A stretch of 48,055 nt of DNA from contig QWII01000083.1 in assembly GCA_021405325.1 (NCBI GenBank), forward strand, positions 1 through 48,055, read 5' to 3'. The stretch comes from Caldilinea sp. CFX5. GTDB lineage: Bacteria > Chloroflexota > Anaerolineae > Caldilineales > Caldilineaceae. The notes under the pieces were generated by a model. It did not search any database, had not been told where the DNA came from, and saw nothing but the letters and a program-made list of their open reading frames with translations. Within the stretch, counting starts at the first letter, position 1. Each line of letters starts with the position of its first letter. A program made the translations under genes and the position numbers. Positions 10,445 through 19,304 of the stretch are shown here, in pieces.

Positions 10445-10604
10445 CGTGGGGCGTGTTGCGTGTTGCGTGAACCGTGATCGAAGATTTAGTTGTCATTCTG
10501 AAAGAATCTTCAACGTTTAGTACCATGAAGATTCTTTCAGAATGACAAACAAGCTACCTAGCGCGTTTGTTGCACGGTTCACGCAACACGCAGCACGCCC
10601 CACG
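10445..10604. repeat. Nested double inverted repeat between guaB and the SDR gene
   Basis: Outer arms of 32 nt (10445-10476 and 10573-10604) match with one difference. Inside them, perfect 23-bp arms (10490-10512 and 10526-10548) form a second hairpin whose core is ttgtcattctgaaagaatct. The structure begins two bases after the guaB stop and ends just before the next ribosome site. It may be the guaB 3' end or a palindromic insertion. Confidence 0.85.
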
Positions 10605-10626
10605 CATCACGCAACAGGAGAACACC

Positions 10627-11373
10627 ATGAGCCAACAACGACGCTTTGCAGGCAAAGCAGCCTTGATCACCGGCGGCGGCACAGGCATCGGCGCCGCCAT
10701 TGCCCAACAGTTTGCCGAAGAAGGAGCCGCAGTCGCCCTGTGTGGCCGGCGGGCCGAGGTTATTCAACAGAAGGCGAATGCGTTGACCGCCGCTGGTCAC
10801 ACCGCTGTCGCTATTCCCGGCGATGTGGCGACCGAAGCGGCTGAGCTTGTCGAACGCGCCGTCGCCGCGCTGGGGCGGCTGGATGTCCTGGTCAACAACG
10901 CCGCCATTTCTGCCGGTATGCCGATTGAAGAGATGGATAGCGCCGCCTGGCGGCAGGTGATGGCCGTCAACCTGGACGCTGCGTTTGCCCTAGTTCACCA
11001 CGCCTTGCCCCATCTTGTGGCGCGGCGCGGCGTGATTTTACACATTAGCAGCATCAGCGCCATCGCCGGCGAAGTGGACGATGTGGCCTATGCCGCCAGC
11101 AAGGCCGGGTTGGAAGGTTTCAACCGCAAATTAGCGCTGGAAGTGGCCGCGACCGGCGTGCGTTCCAACGTCATTCGCCCCGGCCTGATCCGCACTGAAG
11201 CCTTTGCCGCCATGCCTACCGATTTTTTTGATTCGCAAGTGCCGTTGATTCCCCTCCGGCGCATTGGTGCGCCGCAAGACATCGCCCATGCCGCCGCCTT
11301 TCTCTGTTCCGACGAAGCCAATTTTATCACCGGCGCAGTGCTTACCATCGACGGGGGTGAGTCGGCGAAGTAG
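10627..11373 (+). CDS. Short-chain dehydrogenase/reductase
   Basis: NAD(P)-dependent oxidoreductase of the classical SDR family, 248 residues. The cofactor motif is TGGGTGIG near residue 15, NNAA sits near 90, and the catalytic Ser and YxxxK are in [10 protein letters not shown] and YAASKAG. The C-terminal stretch [17 protein letters not shown] is typical of FabG-like members. The start at 10627 follows an AGGAG ribosome site; an in-frame upstream start would fall within the inverted repeat. The substrate cannot be inferred. It is downstream of guaB but separated by a strong double hairpin, so co-transcription is uncertain. Confidence 0.85.
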   Translation: MSQQRRFAGKAALITGGGTGIGAAIAQQFAEEGAAVALCGRRAEVIQQKANALTAAGHTAVAIPGDVATEAAELVERAVAALGRLDVLVNNAAISAGMPIEEMDSAAWRQVMAVNLDAAFALVHHALPHLVARRGVILHISSISAIAGEVDDVAYAASKAGLEGFNRKLALEVAATGVRSNVIRPGLIRTEAFAAMPTDFFDSQVPLIPLRRIGAPQDIAHAAAFLCSDEANFITGAVLTIDGGESAK

Positions 11374-11516
11374 CAGGTGGTAAGTCGGGTTCTGTGATCA
11401 TTATGAAAAGGGAACTCGCTCCAGCCGATCCAGCATTCCTCGGCCGCGCTGGCTTCCCAAATCAGATAAAGTTCTTGGGCCAGGCGTCCGATGACAGCAG
11501 CAGGCGCCACTCAACA

Positions 11517-11732
11517 CTACGCATAGGTGCAACGACTTTGATTAGCGGCAACATCAATGGTTTCCTCATACAACGGAGGATGCGTCTCTTTTGCGTAGCG
11601 TGGCTCAGCCGCAGCGGCACGGTTTTCCGGCTTGAAATTATCAAAAAATTCATCTGCCACCGTGACATCGAGCCACCAGATGATAGCAAGAGGCGGTAAG
11701 ACAACCAAAACAATAGCAATTACTAGGCTCAT
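11517..11732 (-). CDS. Possible small membrane protein
   Basis: A 71-residue frame with an N-terminal hydrophobic span (SLVIAIVLVVLPPLAIIWWL, residues 2-21) and an acidic, polar remainder. AGGA lies seven bases before the start. Composition fits a small secreted or anchored protein, but no family is recognised. The surrounding 11374-12200 stretch has no other convincing gene and is partly AT-rich (11960-12060). Confidence 0.35.
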   Translation of the reverse strand: MSLVIAIVLVVLPPLAIIWWLDVTVADEFFDNFKPENRAAAAEPRYAKETHPPLYEETIDVAANQSRCTYA

Positions 11733-12096
11733 GCTTTTGTCCTATTGTGTGTAGCAAATCGGCCACACGAACATGGCGCGGTCTGAGGTTGAAGGGGTGT
11801 AGCGATATGGCCACCCGCTGATACGTTGAAAACTTGTGATGCGCTTCCGTGCAAAACCGACAAAGCAAAACGCCATGCGCACCGGCTGTATGATGGCACG
11901 GCGGCAGAGAGCTTACAGCAATTGGAATGGCAGCATGAATTTTGGCGAAGAAAGCAACAGCGTAGGTTTAACAATATCGGTTTAGAACGAATATTAACAC
12001 AATTTTACCAAAATTTAACTTTCGTTTGTCTTACTTTTACATCACAATAAATAGGACAACAGTTATCTTGAAATCCACCCACCTTCCCTATCCACT

Positions 12097-12125
12097 TTTA
12101 CGGAACGGCATACTTGGTTTATAAT
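12097..12125 (+). promoter_or_regulatory. Candidate promoter of the chelatase operon
   Basis: A consensus TATAAT (12120-12125) lies 75 nt upstream of the AAA chelatase gene, with a weak -35 (TTTACG, 12097-12102) 17 bp before it. Confidence 0.45.
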
Positions 12126-12200
12126 ACAACGTAGAAGTAAGATAGGGTGGAGTTAATGCCACCCTCCTGATTATGTCAACTCAAATCGAAGGACTCTGTC

Positions 12201-13331
12201 ATGCGAACGACGTACCCATTTACTGCCATTGTCGGGCAGGAGCGCATGAAACGTGCGCTGATCCTCAATGCCATCAACCCACAAATTGGTGGCGTTCTCA
12301 TTCGTGGTGAACGTGGCACCGCGAAGTCGACAGCCGCGCGTGCGCTGGCTGCCTTAATTCCAGAGATCGAGGTGGTGGTCGGTTGCCGCTTTGGCTGCAA
12401 CCCCAATCGGCCCGATCTCTTCTGCGACGAATGTCGCGAACGGATGGCGGTCGAAGGGACGCTGCCCAGCACCAGCCGCCTTACCTCCTTTGTCGATCTG
12501 CCGGTGAGCGCGACCGAAGATCGCGTCGTCGGCACGCTCGACATTGAAAAGGCGATTCAGAAGGGTGAACGCCACTTTGAACCGGGTATTCTGGCCGCGG
12601 CCAATCGGGGCGTCTTGTATGTCGATGAAGTGAACCTGCTGGATGATCATGTGGTTGACCTGCTGCTCGACAGCGCGGCGATGGGCATCAACGTCGTCGA
12701 GCGCGAAGGCATTAGCTTTCAACACCCGGCGCAATTTGTGCTGGTCGGCTCGATGAACCCGGAAGAAGGCGATCTGCGCCCCCAGTTGCTCGACCGCTTT
12801 GCCCATTCGGTCGATGTGATCGGCCTGACCGACGCCAAGCAGCGCGTCGAAATTTTGCGCCGCCGCATCTTCTTTGAACAAGACGGCGAAGGCTTTCTTG
12901 ACGCCTTTGAGAGTGCAGAACAGGAATTGAGCGAACGCATTCAAGCCGCCCGTGAACGCTATTCGTTGGTCAAATATACGGACAAAGACCTCTACACCAT
13001 TGCCGCCTTGACCGCCAGCTTCAAGGTAGATGGCCACCGCGCCGACATTGTGATTTTGCGCACCGCTCGCGCGCAGGCCGCCTACGACGGGCGTCTGCAA
13101 ATCAATGATCGCGACATCCTGCTGGCCGCCGAACTGGCGCTGCCCCATCGCATGAAGAAACAGCCCTTCCAAGACGCCGTCATGAATATGGATCAGTTGC
13201 AAAACAACGTGCGTCAGGCGCGCGCCGAAGCTGACCAACAACCGGACGGCGACAACCAGAACGAAGGGATGCAGATGGCGGCGGCGGGGGCAGACGAAAA
13301 AAAAGCATGGAGGGCGATGAGTCAGATATGA
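12201..13331 (+). CDS. Chelatase AAA+ subunit (ChlI/BchI-like, cobaltochelatase type)
   Basis: A 376-residue AAA+ ATPase of the magnesium/cobalt chelatase small-subunit type, driving metal insertion into a tetrapyrrole with a VWA partner and a large CobN/ChlH-like subunit not seen here. It opens with YPFTAIVGQERMK, has Walker A GERGTAKST, Walker B GVLYVDEVNLLDDH and a sensor stretch GSMNPEEGDLRPQLLDRFA. Cys residues in CRFGCNPNRPDLFCDEC are typical of the cobaltochelatase-associated branch. The start follows AAGGA. The frame ends soon after an A8 run, where a -1 shift would continue into the VWA frame. With no photosynthesis genes in view, a cobalamin role is more likely than a chlorophyll one. 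Confidence 0.85.
   Translation: MRTTYPFTAIVGQERMKRALILNAINPQIGGVLIRGERGTAKSTAARALAALIPEIEVVVGCRFGCNPNRPDLFCDECRERMAVEGTLPSTSRLTSFVDLPVSATEDRVVGTLDIEKAIQKGERHFEPGILAAANRGVLYVDEVNLLDDHVVDLLLDSAAMGINVVEREGISFQHPAQFVLVGSMNPEEGDLRPQLLDRFAHSVDVIGLTDAKQRVEILRRRIFFEQDGEGFLDAFESAEQELSERIQAARERYSLVKYTDKDLYTIAALTASFKVDGHRADIVILRTARAQAAYDGRLQINDRDILLAAELALPHRMKKQPFQDAVMNMDQLQNNVRQARAEADQQPDGDNQNEGMQMAAAGADEKKAWRAMSQI
13297..13304 (+). other. A8 slippery site: candidate programmed -1 frameshift
   Basis: Eight consecutive A residues lie at the end of the AAA frame, read GAA AAA AAA. A -1 slip here continues as AGC ATG GAG into the downstream VWA frame, giving a single I-D fusion of about 690 residues. Without the slip, translation stops at 13331. 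Programmed frameshifting that yields two chelatase subunits from one chlD gene is known in other prokaryotes. Confidence 0.6.
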
Positions 13332-14272
13332 TGGATGCTGGGGAAGGGGGTGAGGGCGCCGTTGCCCAACCCGATGCCTCGCCCCAGCAAAGCTCATCGC
13401 CCGGAGATGCCAAAGGCGCTCGTAAGCCGGTGCAAATCGGCGACCAATTTGAAACCAAGCGCATTGATACGCCGCTCGACAAGATGACCCGTGAGCGGGC
13501 CGGCAAGCGCTCCTATACCCAGACCGAACGCAAGCGCGGTCGTTATATTAAAGCGCGCCCTGCCGGCGACCGCCCGGAGGACATCGCCTTCGATGCAACG
13601 TTGCGCGCCGCCGCCCCTTTCCAACAGCAACGGCTGGCGGAAGCGGACAATGATCTGGCGCTGCAACTGCGCAAAGGGGACTTACAACGTAAAGTGCGTG
13701 TGCGCCGCACAGGGAATTTGATTCTCTTTGTAGTGGATGCCAGTTGGTCGATGGCGGCCAGTGAACGCATGGAAGCGACCAAAGGCGCCATCTTCAGCCT
13801 GCTGGTCGATGCCTATCAACGGCGCGACCAGGTGGGCCTGGTGGTCTTCCAGCGTGACAAGGCGCGTCTGGTGCTGCCGCCCACCAGCAGCGTCGATCTG
13901 GCGCAGCGGGTGTTAAAAGATCTGCCCGTCGGCGGCAAGACGCCGTTGAGCAGCGGTCTGCACATGGCGTGGCAGGTGATCGAAAACGCCCGTCGCCGCG
14001 ATGGTGAAATCCGCCCGCTCATGATCCTCCTGACCGACGGCGCCGGTAATGTCAGCATGACCGGGATGCCCGCCCAAGAAGAGGCCAACCGCATTGCCAG
14101 CCTCTTCGAGCAGTCCAATCTGCGTTCGATTGTGGTCAACATGGAACATGCCGCCTTTGACCGTGGCCTGGCCCAAAAGCTGGCCGACGCTCTCGGCGGC
14201 ACTTGCTATAGCCTCCCCGAACTGCGCGCTGATACGCTCTTGAAGACCGTGAAGCGCGAGATTGATTTGTAA
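13307..14272 (+). CDS. Chelatase VWA domain (ChlD/BchD C-terminal type)
   Basis: A 321-residue frame with an acidic, Pro/Gln-rich linker (about 1-60) like that joining the AAA and VWA parts of ChlD, then a VWA domain (about 135-315). The MIDAS residues are visible: DASWSMA, the Thr of GGKTPLSSGL and the Asp of LLTDGAGN. It overlaps the AAA gene by 25 nt in the -1 frame. The first ATG (13307) has no good ribosome site of its own, which favours frameshift expression over independent initiation; later ATGs at 13328 and 13331 are also possible. A natural split or a sequence error in the A run are the alternatives. Confidence 0.8.
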   Translation: MEGDESDMMDAGEGGEGAVAQPDASPQQSSSPGDAKGARKPVQIGDQFETKRIDTPLDKMTRERAGKRSYTQTERKRGRYIKARPAGDRPEDIAFDATLRAAAPFQQQRLAEADNDLALQLRKGDLQRKVRVRRTGNLILFVVDASWSMAASERMEATKGAIFSLLVDAYQRRDQVGLVVFQRDKARLVLPPTSSVDLAQRVLKDLPVGGKTPLSSGLHMAWQVIENARRRDGEIRPLMILLTDGAGNVSMTGMPAQEEANRIASLFEQSNLRSIVVNMEHAAFDRGLAQKLADALGGTCYSLPELRADTLLKTVKREIDL

Positions 14273-14275
14273 TAA

Positions 14276-14348
14276 GTTAGGCGGGTAGTTGGTTGGTTCG
14301 TTGGTTGAGCCTGTCGAAACCAACGAACCAACCAACTACCCACCTAAC
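14276..14348. repeat. Hairpin element with GAGCCTGTCGA loop, copy 1
   Basis: Arms of 31 nt (14276-14306 and 14318-14348) pair with one difference around the 11-nt loop gagcctgtcga. It starts four bases after the VWA stop. The same loop recurs at 25951-25961. Confidence 0.8.
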
Positions 14349-14360
14349 CAGAAAACCACC

Positions 14361-14407
14361 AATCACCCAATCACCTCAGTGCTTTTTGTCTGGGTGGTTG
14401 GGTGATT
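14361..14407. repeat. Second hairpin before the TPR gene
   Basis: Arms aatcacccaatcacc (14361-14375) and ggtggttgggtgatt (14393-14407) pair with one difference. The loop carries a short T-run (gctttttgtc). It directly follows copy 1 of the GAGCCTGTCGA element. Confidence 0.55.
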
Positions 14408-14434
14408 CGCGAGACAAAGGATGAAGCCCACACC

Positions 14435-15634
14435 ATGACAACCGACTTTGATAGCACAGAGGCGCCCGCGCCGGACAGAGAACCAATCATCATCAAAGGC
14501 AGTTGGGAGGATCTGCTCCAGCAGGCCCAACAACTGGTGGCCCAGCAGAATGATGAGGCGATTCCGCTCTTTGAAAAGATTGTGCAGCGGTTGCGCAAGT
14601 TGCCGGAAGCTCAACGCCAGGCCAACAACGAGCGGCTCCAGAACATTCTATTTCAAGCGATCTACCAGCTACAAGCCTACCTCACCATGCGTGAGCGTTA
14701 TGACGAAGCCTTAGCGATTTTAAGCGATTTCGAAAGCTTGGTGGAAGAATCATCGGTGAGTGCGGTGCGCTATCAACAGATCCAGGTTTTGTCGATGGCA
14801 GAGCGGGTGGAAGAAGCGGTAAGCTGTCTGCGCGCGATTGCCGCCGCCCCCGACGCCGACATTTCCGACTGGGGTGCATTGCTCACCCAATATCTCCGTA
14901 TTGATAAGCTGGCGGAAGCAGCCCAGACCATTGAAGAGGCGACAGCCTGGGTGAATGCGCAAGAACAGAGCGACGCGCTGGATGAGGAAGAGCGACCAGA
15001 GTATCATAGCTATCTGGCGAATATGCGCTCTGACCTGGCGATGGCGCAGGGGCAATGGGCGGAGGCCGAAGCCTTTTTTGAGCAGGCAATGGCGCAGAAT
15101 CCACTCTATAAACAGAACCTTCATCTCTATTATACCCGCCTCCTGCGCTATGATCAGCCGGAACGCGCCCTGCCCTATCTCCAACGGGATCAGCAGCATC
15201 CCATTCGCGCCGGCTTCTGGCAAGGTGTGGCGCTCCACCGCCTGGGGCGCCGGGAAGAAGCCGAGCGCCAGTGGCAGAAGATCACAAAGATTGATCTACA
15301 GAACAATTCCGAACAAAGTTTCAGCGAACTGGTGCTGACCCACTACTATCTCGGCGACAAAGAGCGCATTGGCTTAAGCGGCGTTCTGCAAATGTTGCAA
15401 GAGTCGCGCCGCTATGATTGGCAACTACTCTTCTTGGTGGGTTTGGGGTGGGCCATTCGCGACCGCGCCGACAATGCTGAAGCAAATTTCCAGGTCGCCA
15501 TCAACCAACGGCGCATGGCCGCCCAGGGCAAATTGCTGCCGCGCCTGGCCTGGAGCCATTGCGTCGATCTGCTCGACGCCGAGATGCAGGAGCGGTTTGC
15601 GAAGTATTTCGAGACGACGGGCGCGTTGTTGTGA
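14435..15634 (+). CDS. TPR-like helical repeat protein
   Basis: A 399-residue soluble protein made mostly of helical hairpins. Short A/L/E-rich repeats such as YDEALAILSDFESL, ADEALSC-like VEEAVSCLRAIAA, and WAEAEAFFEQAMAQNPLYKQN are typical of tetratricopeptide repeats, so a protein-protein scaffold is likely. No enzymatic motif is seen. The start is uncertain: ATG at 14435 lacks a good ribosome site and a GTG at 14402 lies in the upstream hairpin. It sits between the chelatase pair and a HisN-like phosphatase on the same strand. Function is unknown. Confidence 0.7.
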   Translation: MTTDFDSTEAPAPDREPIIIKGSWEDLLQQAQQLVAQQNDEAIPLFEKIVQRLRKLPEAQRQANNERLQNILFQAIYQLQAYLTMRERYDEALAILSDFESLVEESSVSAVRYQQIQVLSMAERVEEAVSCLRAIAAAPDADISDWGALLTQYLRIDKLAEAAQTIEEATAWVNAQEQSDALDEEERPEYHSYLANMRSDLAMAQGQWAEAEAFFEQAMAQNPLYKQNLHLYYTRLLRYDQPERALPYLQRDQQHPIRAGFWQGVALHRLGRREEAERQWQKITKIDLQNNSEQSFSELVLTHYYLGDKERIGLSGVLQMLQESRRYDWQLLFLVGLGWAIRDRADNAEANFQVAINQRRMAAQGKLLPRLAWSHCVDLLDAEMQERFAKYFETTGALL

Positions 15635-15674
15635 GACAAGAAGACAAGAAGACAAAGAATGCGAGAGTAGGGTT

Positions 15675-16442
15675 ATGGGGTTGTCACAGGATGAGTTGAT
15701 TGGTTTTGCGAAGGAATTGGCGGATGCGAGTGCGAGGGTGATTCGCCAATATTTTCGGACAGATTATGAGGTGATTTCCAAGGCGGATGAGTCGCCCGTT
15801 ACCATTGCCGACCGGCGGGCCGAAGAGGTGATGCGGGCGTTGATCATGGAACGCTTCCCGGAGCATGGCATTTTGGGCGAGGAACATGGCGCCTACCAGC
15901 CTGACGCCGATTACCAGTGGGTGCTGGATCCGATTGACGGCACAAAGGCGTTTGTCAGCCACAGCTATTTATTTGGCACCTTGATTGCACTGCTGAAAAA
16001 TGGTCGCCCGATCTTGGGGGTGATCAATCATCCGCTGCTCAATGATTTTTTGGTCGGCATGGGTGGACAGACCTGGCTCAACGGGCGACGGGTGCAGGTG
16101 CGGCCCTGTAACCGGATCGAAGACGCCATCCTTCTGAGCGCCCCCATCTGGACAGTTCATCAATATCAAAATGGACCGGCCTTTCTCTCACTCTCGCAGC
16201 GGGTGCAGCGTTATAACAACTGGGGCGACTGTCACGGTTACTACGTCGTCGCCGTCGGCGGGGCGGATATTATGGGTGACCCGATCATGAACCCGTGGGA
16301 TCTCATGGCGCTGATCCCGATCATCGAAGGGGCCGGCGGCGTCATCACCGACTGGCAGGGCAACGCCGCCGTCGCCGGCCAGAGCATCATTGCCACCGGC
16401 GGCACGATTCATAACGAAGTGATTCGGTTGTTGAATCCGTAG
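15675..16442 (+). CDS. Inositol-monophosphatase-family phosphatase, HisN-like
   Basis: A Mg-dependent phosphatase of the IMPase/FIG superfamily, 255 residues. The metal site is visible as GEEHG (about residue 60), DPIDGTKAF (about 77-85) and a C-terminal NPWDLMALIPIIEGAGG. The order DPIDGTKAF...LFGTLIALLKNGRPILGVI resembles histidinol-phosphate phosphatase HisN (last step before histidinol) more than plain inositol monophosphatase. No other his gene is in view, so the substrate stays open. I take the ATG at 15675, where family similarity begins; the frame extends further upstream inside the TPR gene but is unlikely to be translated. Confidence 0.8.
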   Translation: MGLSQDELIGFAKELADASARVIRQYFRTDYEVISKADESPVTIADRRAEEVMRALIMERFPEHGILGEEHGAYQPDADYQWVLDPIDGTKAFVSHSYLFGTLIALLKNGRPILGVINHPLLNDFLVGMGGQTWLNGRRVQVRPCNRIEDAILLSAPIWTVHQYQNGPAFLSLSQRVQRYNNWGDCHGYYVVAVGGADIMGDPIMNPWDLMALIPIIEGAGGVITDWQGNAAVAGQSIIATGGTIHNEVIRLLNP

Positions 16443-16464
16443 AGGCGTTAATATTGTCGGTCGG

Positions 16465-17184
16465 CTATCCTGGTAGCGCTTCCACAAACCAACGGGTAAT
16501 CTGTTGCGGGCGGGTGATTGCGCCGCCAACGACTACCGCCGTCGCGCCCAGCGCCAGCGCTTGATTCACCTCAACCGGCAGCTTAAAACGACCTTCGGCC
16601 AGCACCGGCACCGTCAAGCGCGCCGCCAACTGTTCAACCAGCGCCAAGTCGGGGCCGGGTTGTTGCGGACTGTCATCTGTGTAACCGGACATGGTGGTCG
16701 AAACCATGTCGGCGCCGGCGGCTTCGGCGGCCGATCCCTCAGCAAAGGTGGCAACGTCAGCTAACACCAGCCGCCCCGTTTCGGCGTGAATGGCGGCAAT
16801 AAAATCGGCCAGCGTCCCTGGTTGGGGGCGGGATCGCGCCGTGGCATCAATGGCGATGATGTCAGCGCCGGCAGCGGCCACTGCTTTGGCGTGGGCCAGC
16901 GTCGGTGTGATGTAGACCGGATAGCCGGGAATATCTTCTTTATACAGGCCGATAATGGGCAGATCGACGGCAGCGCGGATGGCGGCAATATCGACCGGCG
17001 TGTTGGCGCGGATGGCGACGGCGCCCCCCGCTTTGGCCGCAACCGCCATGCGCGCCATGATGTCGGCCCCATAGAGCGGTTCGTGCGGCAAGGCTTGACA
17101 GGAGACAATGAGGCCGTGGCGGATCTGGTGAAGGATCGTTTGCCGTTGGGTTGTACGATTCGGTTTTGTGTCTGGCATAAGCAT
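16465..17184 (-). CDS. nanE: N-acetylmannosamine-6-phosphate 2-epimerase
   Basis: Epimerises ManNAc-6-P to GlcNAc-6-P in sialic acid/amino-sugar catabolism. This 239-residue TIM-barrel protein has the family's signature [15 protein letters not shown] at the N-terminus, [18 protein letters not shown], and the catalytic-region [12 protein letters not shown]. Near the C-terminus are VLAEGRF and the phosphate-binding [19 protein letters not shown] codons at 17184 and 17178 are both possible; neither has a strong ribosome site. No other nan gene is nearby. It converges on the HisN-like gene with only 22 bp between the stops. Confidence 0.92.
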   Translation of the reverse strand: MLMPDTKPNRTTQRQTILHQIRHGLIVSCQALPHEPLYGADIMARMAVAAKAGGAVAIRANTPVDIAAIRAAVDLPIIGLYKEDIPGYPVYITPTLAHAKAVAAAGADIIAIDATARSRPQPGTLADFIAAIHAETGRLVLADVATFAEGSAAEAAGADMVSTTMSGYTDDSPQQPGPDLALVEQLAARLTVPVLAEGRFKLPVEVNQALALGATAVVVGGAITRPQQITRWFVEALPG

Positions 17185-17317
17185 TTTTTCCGGTGAAAAG
17201 TATTTATCAAATGGTTGAGATTTTATTTGTACATCGCCACTCGATCATAGCATCACCCGGTGCTTCACGACAAAGCCATGTTGTCCATTTTTTAGCTTCT
17301 ATCCGCCGCGGCCTTCA

Positions 17318-17332
17318 TGGTATAATGGCGCA
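17318..17332 (+). promoter_or_regulatory. Extended -10 promoter giving a leaderless transcript
   Basis: TGgTATAAT occupies 17318-17326, and the histidine kinase ATG starts at 17333, six bases after the -10 box. Transcription starting at the usual distance would begin at or next to the start codon. No ribosome site is present, which agrees with a leaderless mRNA. Confidence 0.55.
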
Positions 17333-19303
17333 ATGGAAGCACTCAAAGATCTGCTCTTAACCAACGAACGTTGGCTCATGCAACGGGTTTTGCATTATGC
17401 CAAAGTCCACAACTATGTCAAGTACACCTCCACCCTGCTGGAAGCCTGGCGCATCTCGGTGGAAAGTCTCTCCCTGGCCTTGGTGACGGCGCTGGCACGC
17501 GACGAACGTATCCCCGAACTGGACCCCGATGACGCTTATAGCCAGGATCCAATTGCCGCCTTTGGCGTGGAAGAAGGGCGCAAACATCGCGCCCGTGGTC
17601 TCACCCTGACCATGTACATGAGTCTCTTCAAATACTACCGCCAGAGCTACATCGACCTGATTGAGCAAGCGCCCTTGACCGCCGCACAGAGCCGCCACTA
17701 CGGCACCTTTGTCAATCGCTGCTTTGATCGCATTGAACTGGGTATGATCTCCGTCTGGACTTCGCCGGATGAAGAGGCGCGCTTTCAGGAATTGCAGCGC
17801 GCCAACCGTCATCTGGCGAACGAGAAGAACAAATATCTTACCATCTTTGAAAGCCTCCATGCGCCGGTGATTCTGCTTGATCGGTGCGGGGCCGTCACCA
17901 ATATGAACCATGCCGCCGCCGCCCTCTTTACCGCCGCCCAGCACCCCGGCGACATTTACTATGGCGAGGTGCCCGATACGCCGACCCTGGACTGGTTGAC
18001 GCCCAGCCTCCGGCAACTGGCGCAAGGCAACCAGGACAAACTTGAATTTGAGCAGACCCTCGCCACCAATATCGGCCCCCGCTACTATCAGGTCAAGGTG
18101 GAGCGGATGCTTGATGTGAGCGAGCGCTACCTGGGGAACGTCGTCCTGCTCAACGACCTGACCGAGCGCAAACAGACCGAGCGCGCCCTGCACCATCGCA
18201 CCCAAGAGCTTTCAACCCTCTACGATGTCACCGCCCTGGCCGGCGCGCCCGCACCACTGGAGCGCATGTTGGCTGATGTTTTGGCGCGGGTGTTGCGCAC
18301 GGTGCAATGTCAAGGCGGCGACATTCATCTGCTCGACCCGGCCAGCGGTGAGTTGCGGTTGGTCGCCCGTTCGGATGCCGGCAGTCAGTATGGGAAGAAC
18401 TTTGCTACGCCCAATACCAGTGCGTTGGCGGCCTGGGTCGTCGCCCATGATGAGACGCTAGTGATCTCCGAAATGGGGGCGGATCAACGAGTGCCGCCTG
18501 CTATCCGCACTGATCATACCTATGTCGGCGCGCCAATGGGGGCGAGCAAACGGCCACAGGGCGTCCTCAGCCTTTATCGTGCGGCCGGTCAACCCTTTGC
18601 CGTCAGTGAGGTCTCGCTGCTGGCTTCGGTGGCGGAAGGGGTAGGGTTGGCGGTGGAAAATAGTTGGCGTTCCCGGCAAGCCGCGGTGCTGCAAGAGCGT
18701 GAACGGCTGGCGCGTGAGTTGCACGATTCGGTGACACAGTCGCTCTATAGCCTCACGCTCTTTAGTGAATGGACCGCAGGGCTGCTACACAATGGCGACT
18801 ACAGCGAGGCCGACGCCAAGCTCGAACGGATTGGGGCGATTGCGCGACAGGCGCTCAAGGAGATGCGCCTCATGCTCTATGAATTGCGCTCGGCGGAATT
18901 GCAAAAGGAAGGGCTGCGCAGTGCGCTGGAAACCCGACTCGCCGCCGTGGAAGAGCGAGCGGGGGTCGAAACAGCGCTCAACGTTGACCACACGCTGAAG
19001 CTGCCTGAAACCGTCGAAGCGGAACTCTATCACATTGCCGGTGAGGCGCTCAACAATGCGCTCAAACATGCGGCCGCCCACCGGATGACGGTACAGTTAC
19101 AGCGCGATGGCCCGCTGGTGCGCTTTTGTATCGCCGATGATGGCGTGGGCTTTGATTATAGCACTGCCTGTCAGAGTGGCGGCATGGGTCTACAAACAAT
19201 GCGTACACGGGCCGAACGGATCGGTGGGCAACTGCTGATCGAAGCGGCGCCCGGTCAAGGCAGCCGGATCAACGTCCTCCTCAAGTTGGATGACAAGGAA
19301 TAA
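17333..19303 (+). CDS. Sensor histidine kinase (NarL/HisKA_3 type) with PAS and GAF domains
   Basis: A 656-residue cytoplasmic sensor kinase. The first ~170 residues are helical (RWLMQRVLHYAKVHNYVKYT) and resemble RsbR-type N-terminal modules. A PAS domain follows (about 175-285, LTIFESLHAPVILLDRCG), then a GAF domain (about 300-445, LSTLYDVTALAG onward). The dimerisation box is RERLARELHDSVTQSLYSL with the phospho-accepting His, and the ATPase domain has NALKHA, DDGVGFD and GGMGLQTM. No membrane segment is seen, so the signal is probably internal. It is followed at once by its response regulator. Proximity to the molybdoenzyme operon suggests control of respiration, by inference only. Confidence 0.92.
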   Translation: MEALKDLLLTNERWLMQRVLHYAKVHNYVKYTSTLLEAWRISVESLSLALVTALARDERIPELDPDDAYSQDPIAAFGVEEGRKHRARGLTLTMYMSLFKYYRQSYIDLIEQAPLTAAQSRHYGTFVNRCFDRIELGMISVWTSPDEEARFQELQRANRHLANEKNKYLTIFESLHAPVILLDRCGAVTNMNHAAAALFTAAQHPGDIYYGEVPDTPTLDWLTPSLRQLAQGNQDKLEFEQTLATNIGPRYYQVKVERMLDVSERYLGNVVLLNDLTERKQTERALHHRTQELSTLYDVTALAGAPAPLERMLADVLARVLRTVQCQGGDIHLLDPASGELRLVARSDAGSQYGKNFATPNTSALAAWVVAHDETLVISEMGADQRVPPAIRTDHTYVGAPMGASKRPQGVLSLYRAAGQPFAVSEVSLLASVAEGVGLAVENSWRSRQAAVLQERERLARELHDSVTQSLYSLTLFSEWTAGLLHNGDYSEADAKLERIGAIARQALKEMRLMLYELRSAELQKEGLRSALETRLAAVEERAGVETALNVDHTLKLPETVEAELYHIAGEALNNALKHAAAHRMTVQLQRDGPLVRFCIADDGVGFDYSTACQSGGMGLQTMRTRAERIGGQLLIEAAPGQGSRINVLLKLDDKE

Positions 19304-19304
19304 C

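Noticed and set aside
11394..12050. Several small frames in the gap between the SDR and chelatase genes (11394-11699, 11826-12050 on plus)
   Set aside because: No ribosome sites, no domain-like pattern, and they overlap each other; only the 11517-11732 minus-strand frame was kept, at low confidence.
12354..13397. 347-codon minus-strand frame opposite the chelatase AAA gene
   Set aside because: The plus-strand frame has all AAA+ motifs; this frame has no recognisable domain.
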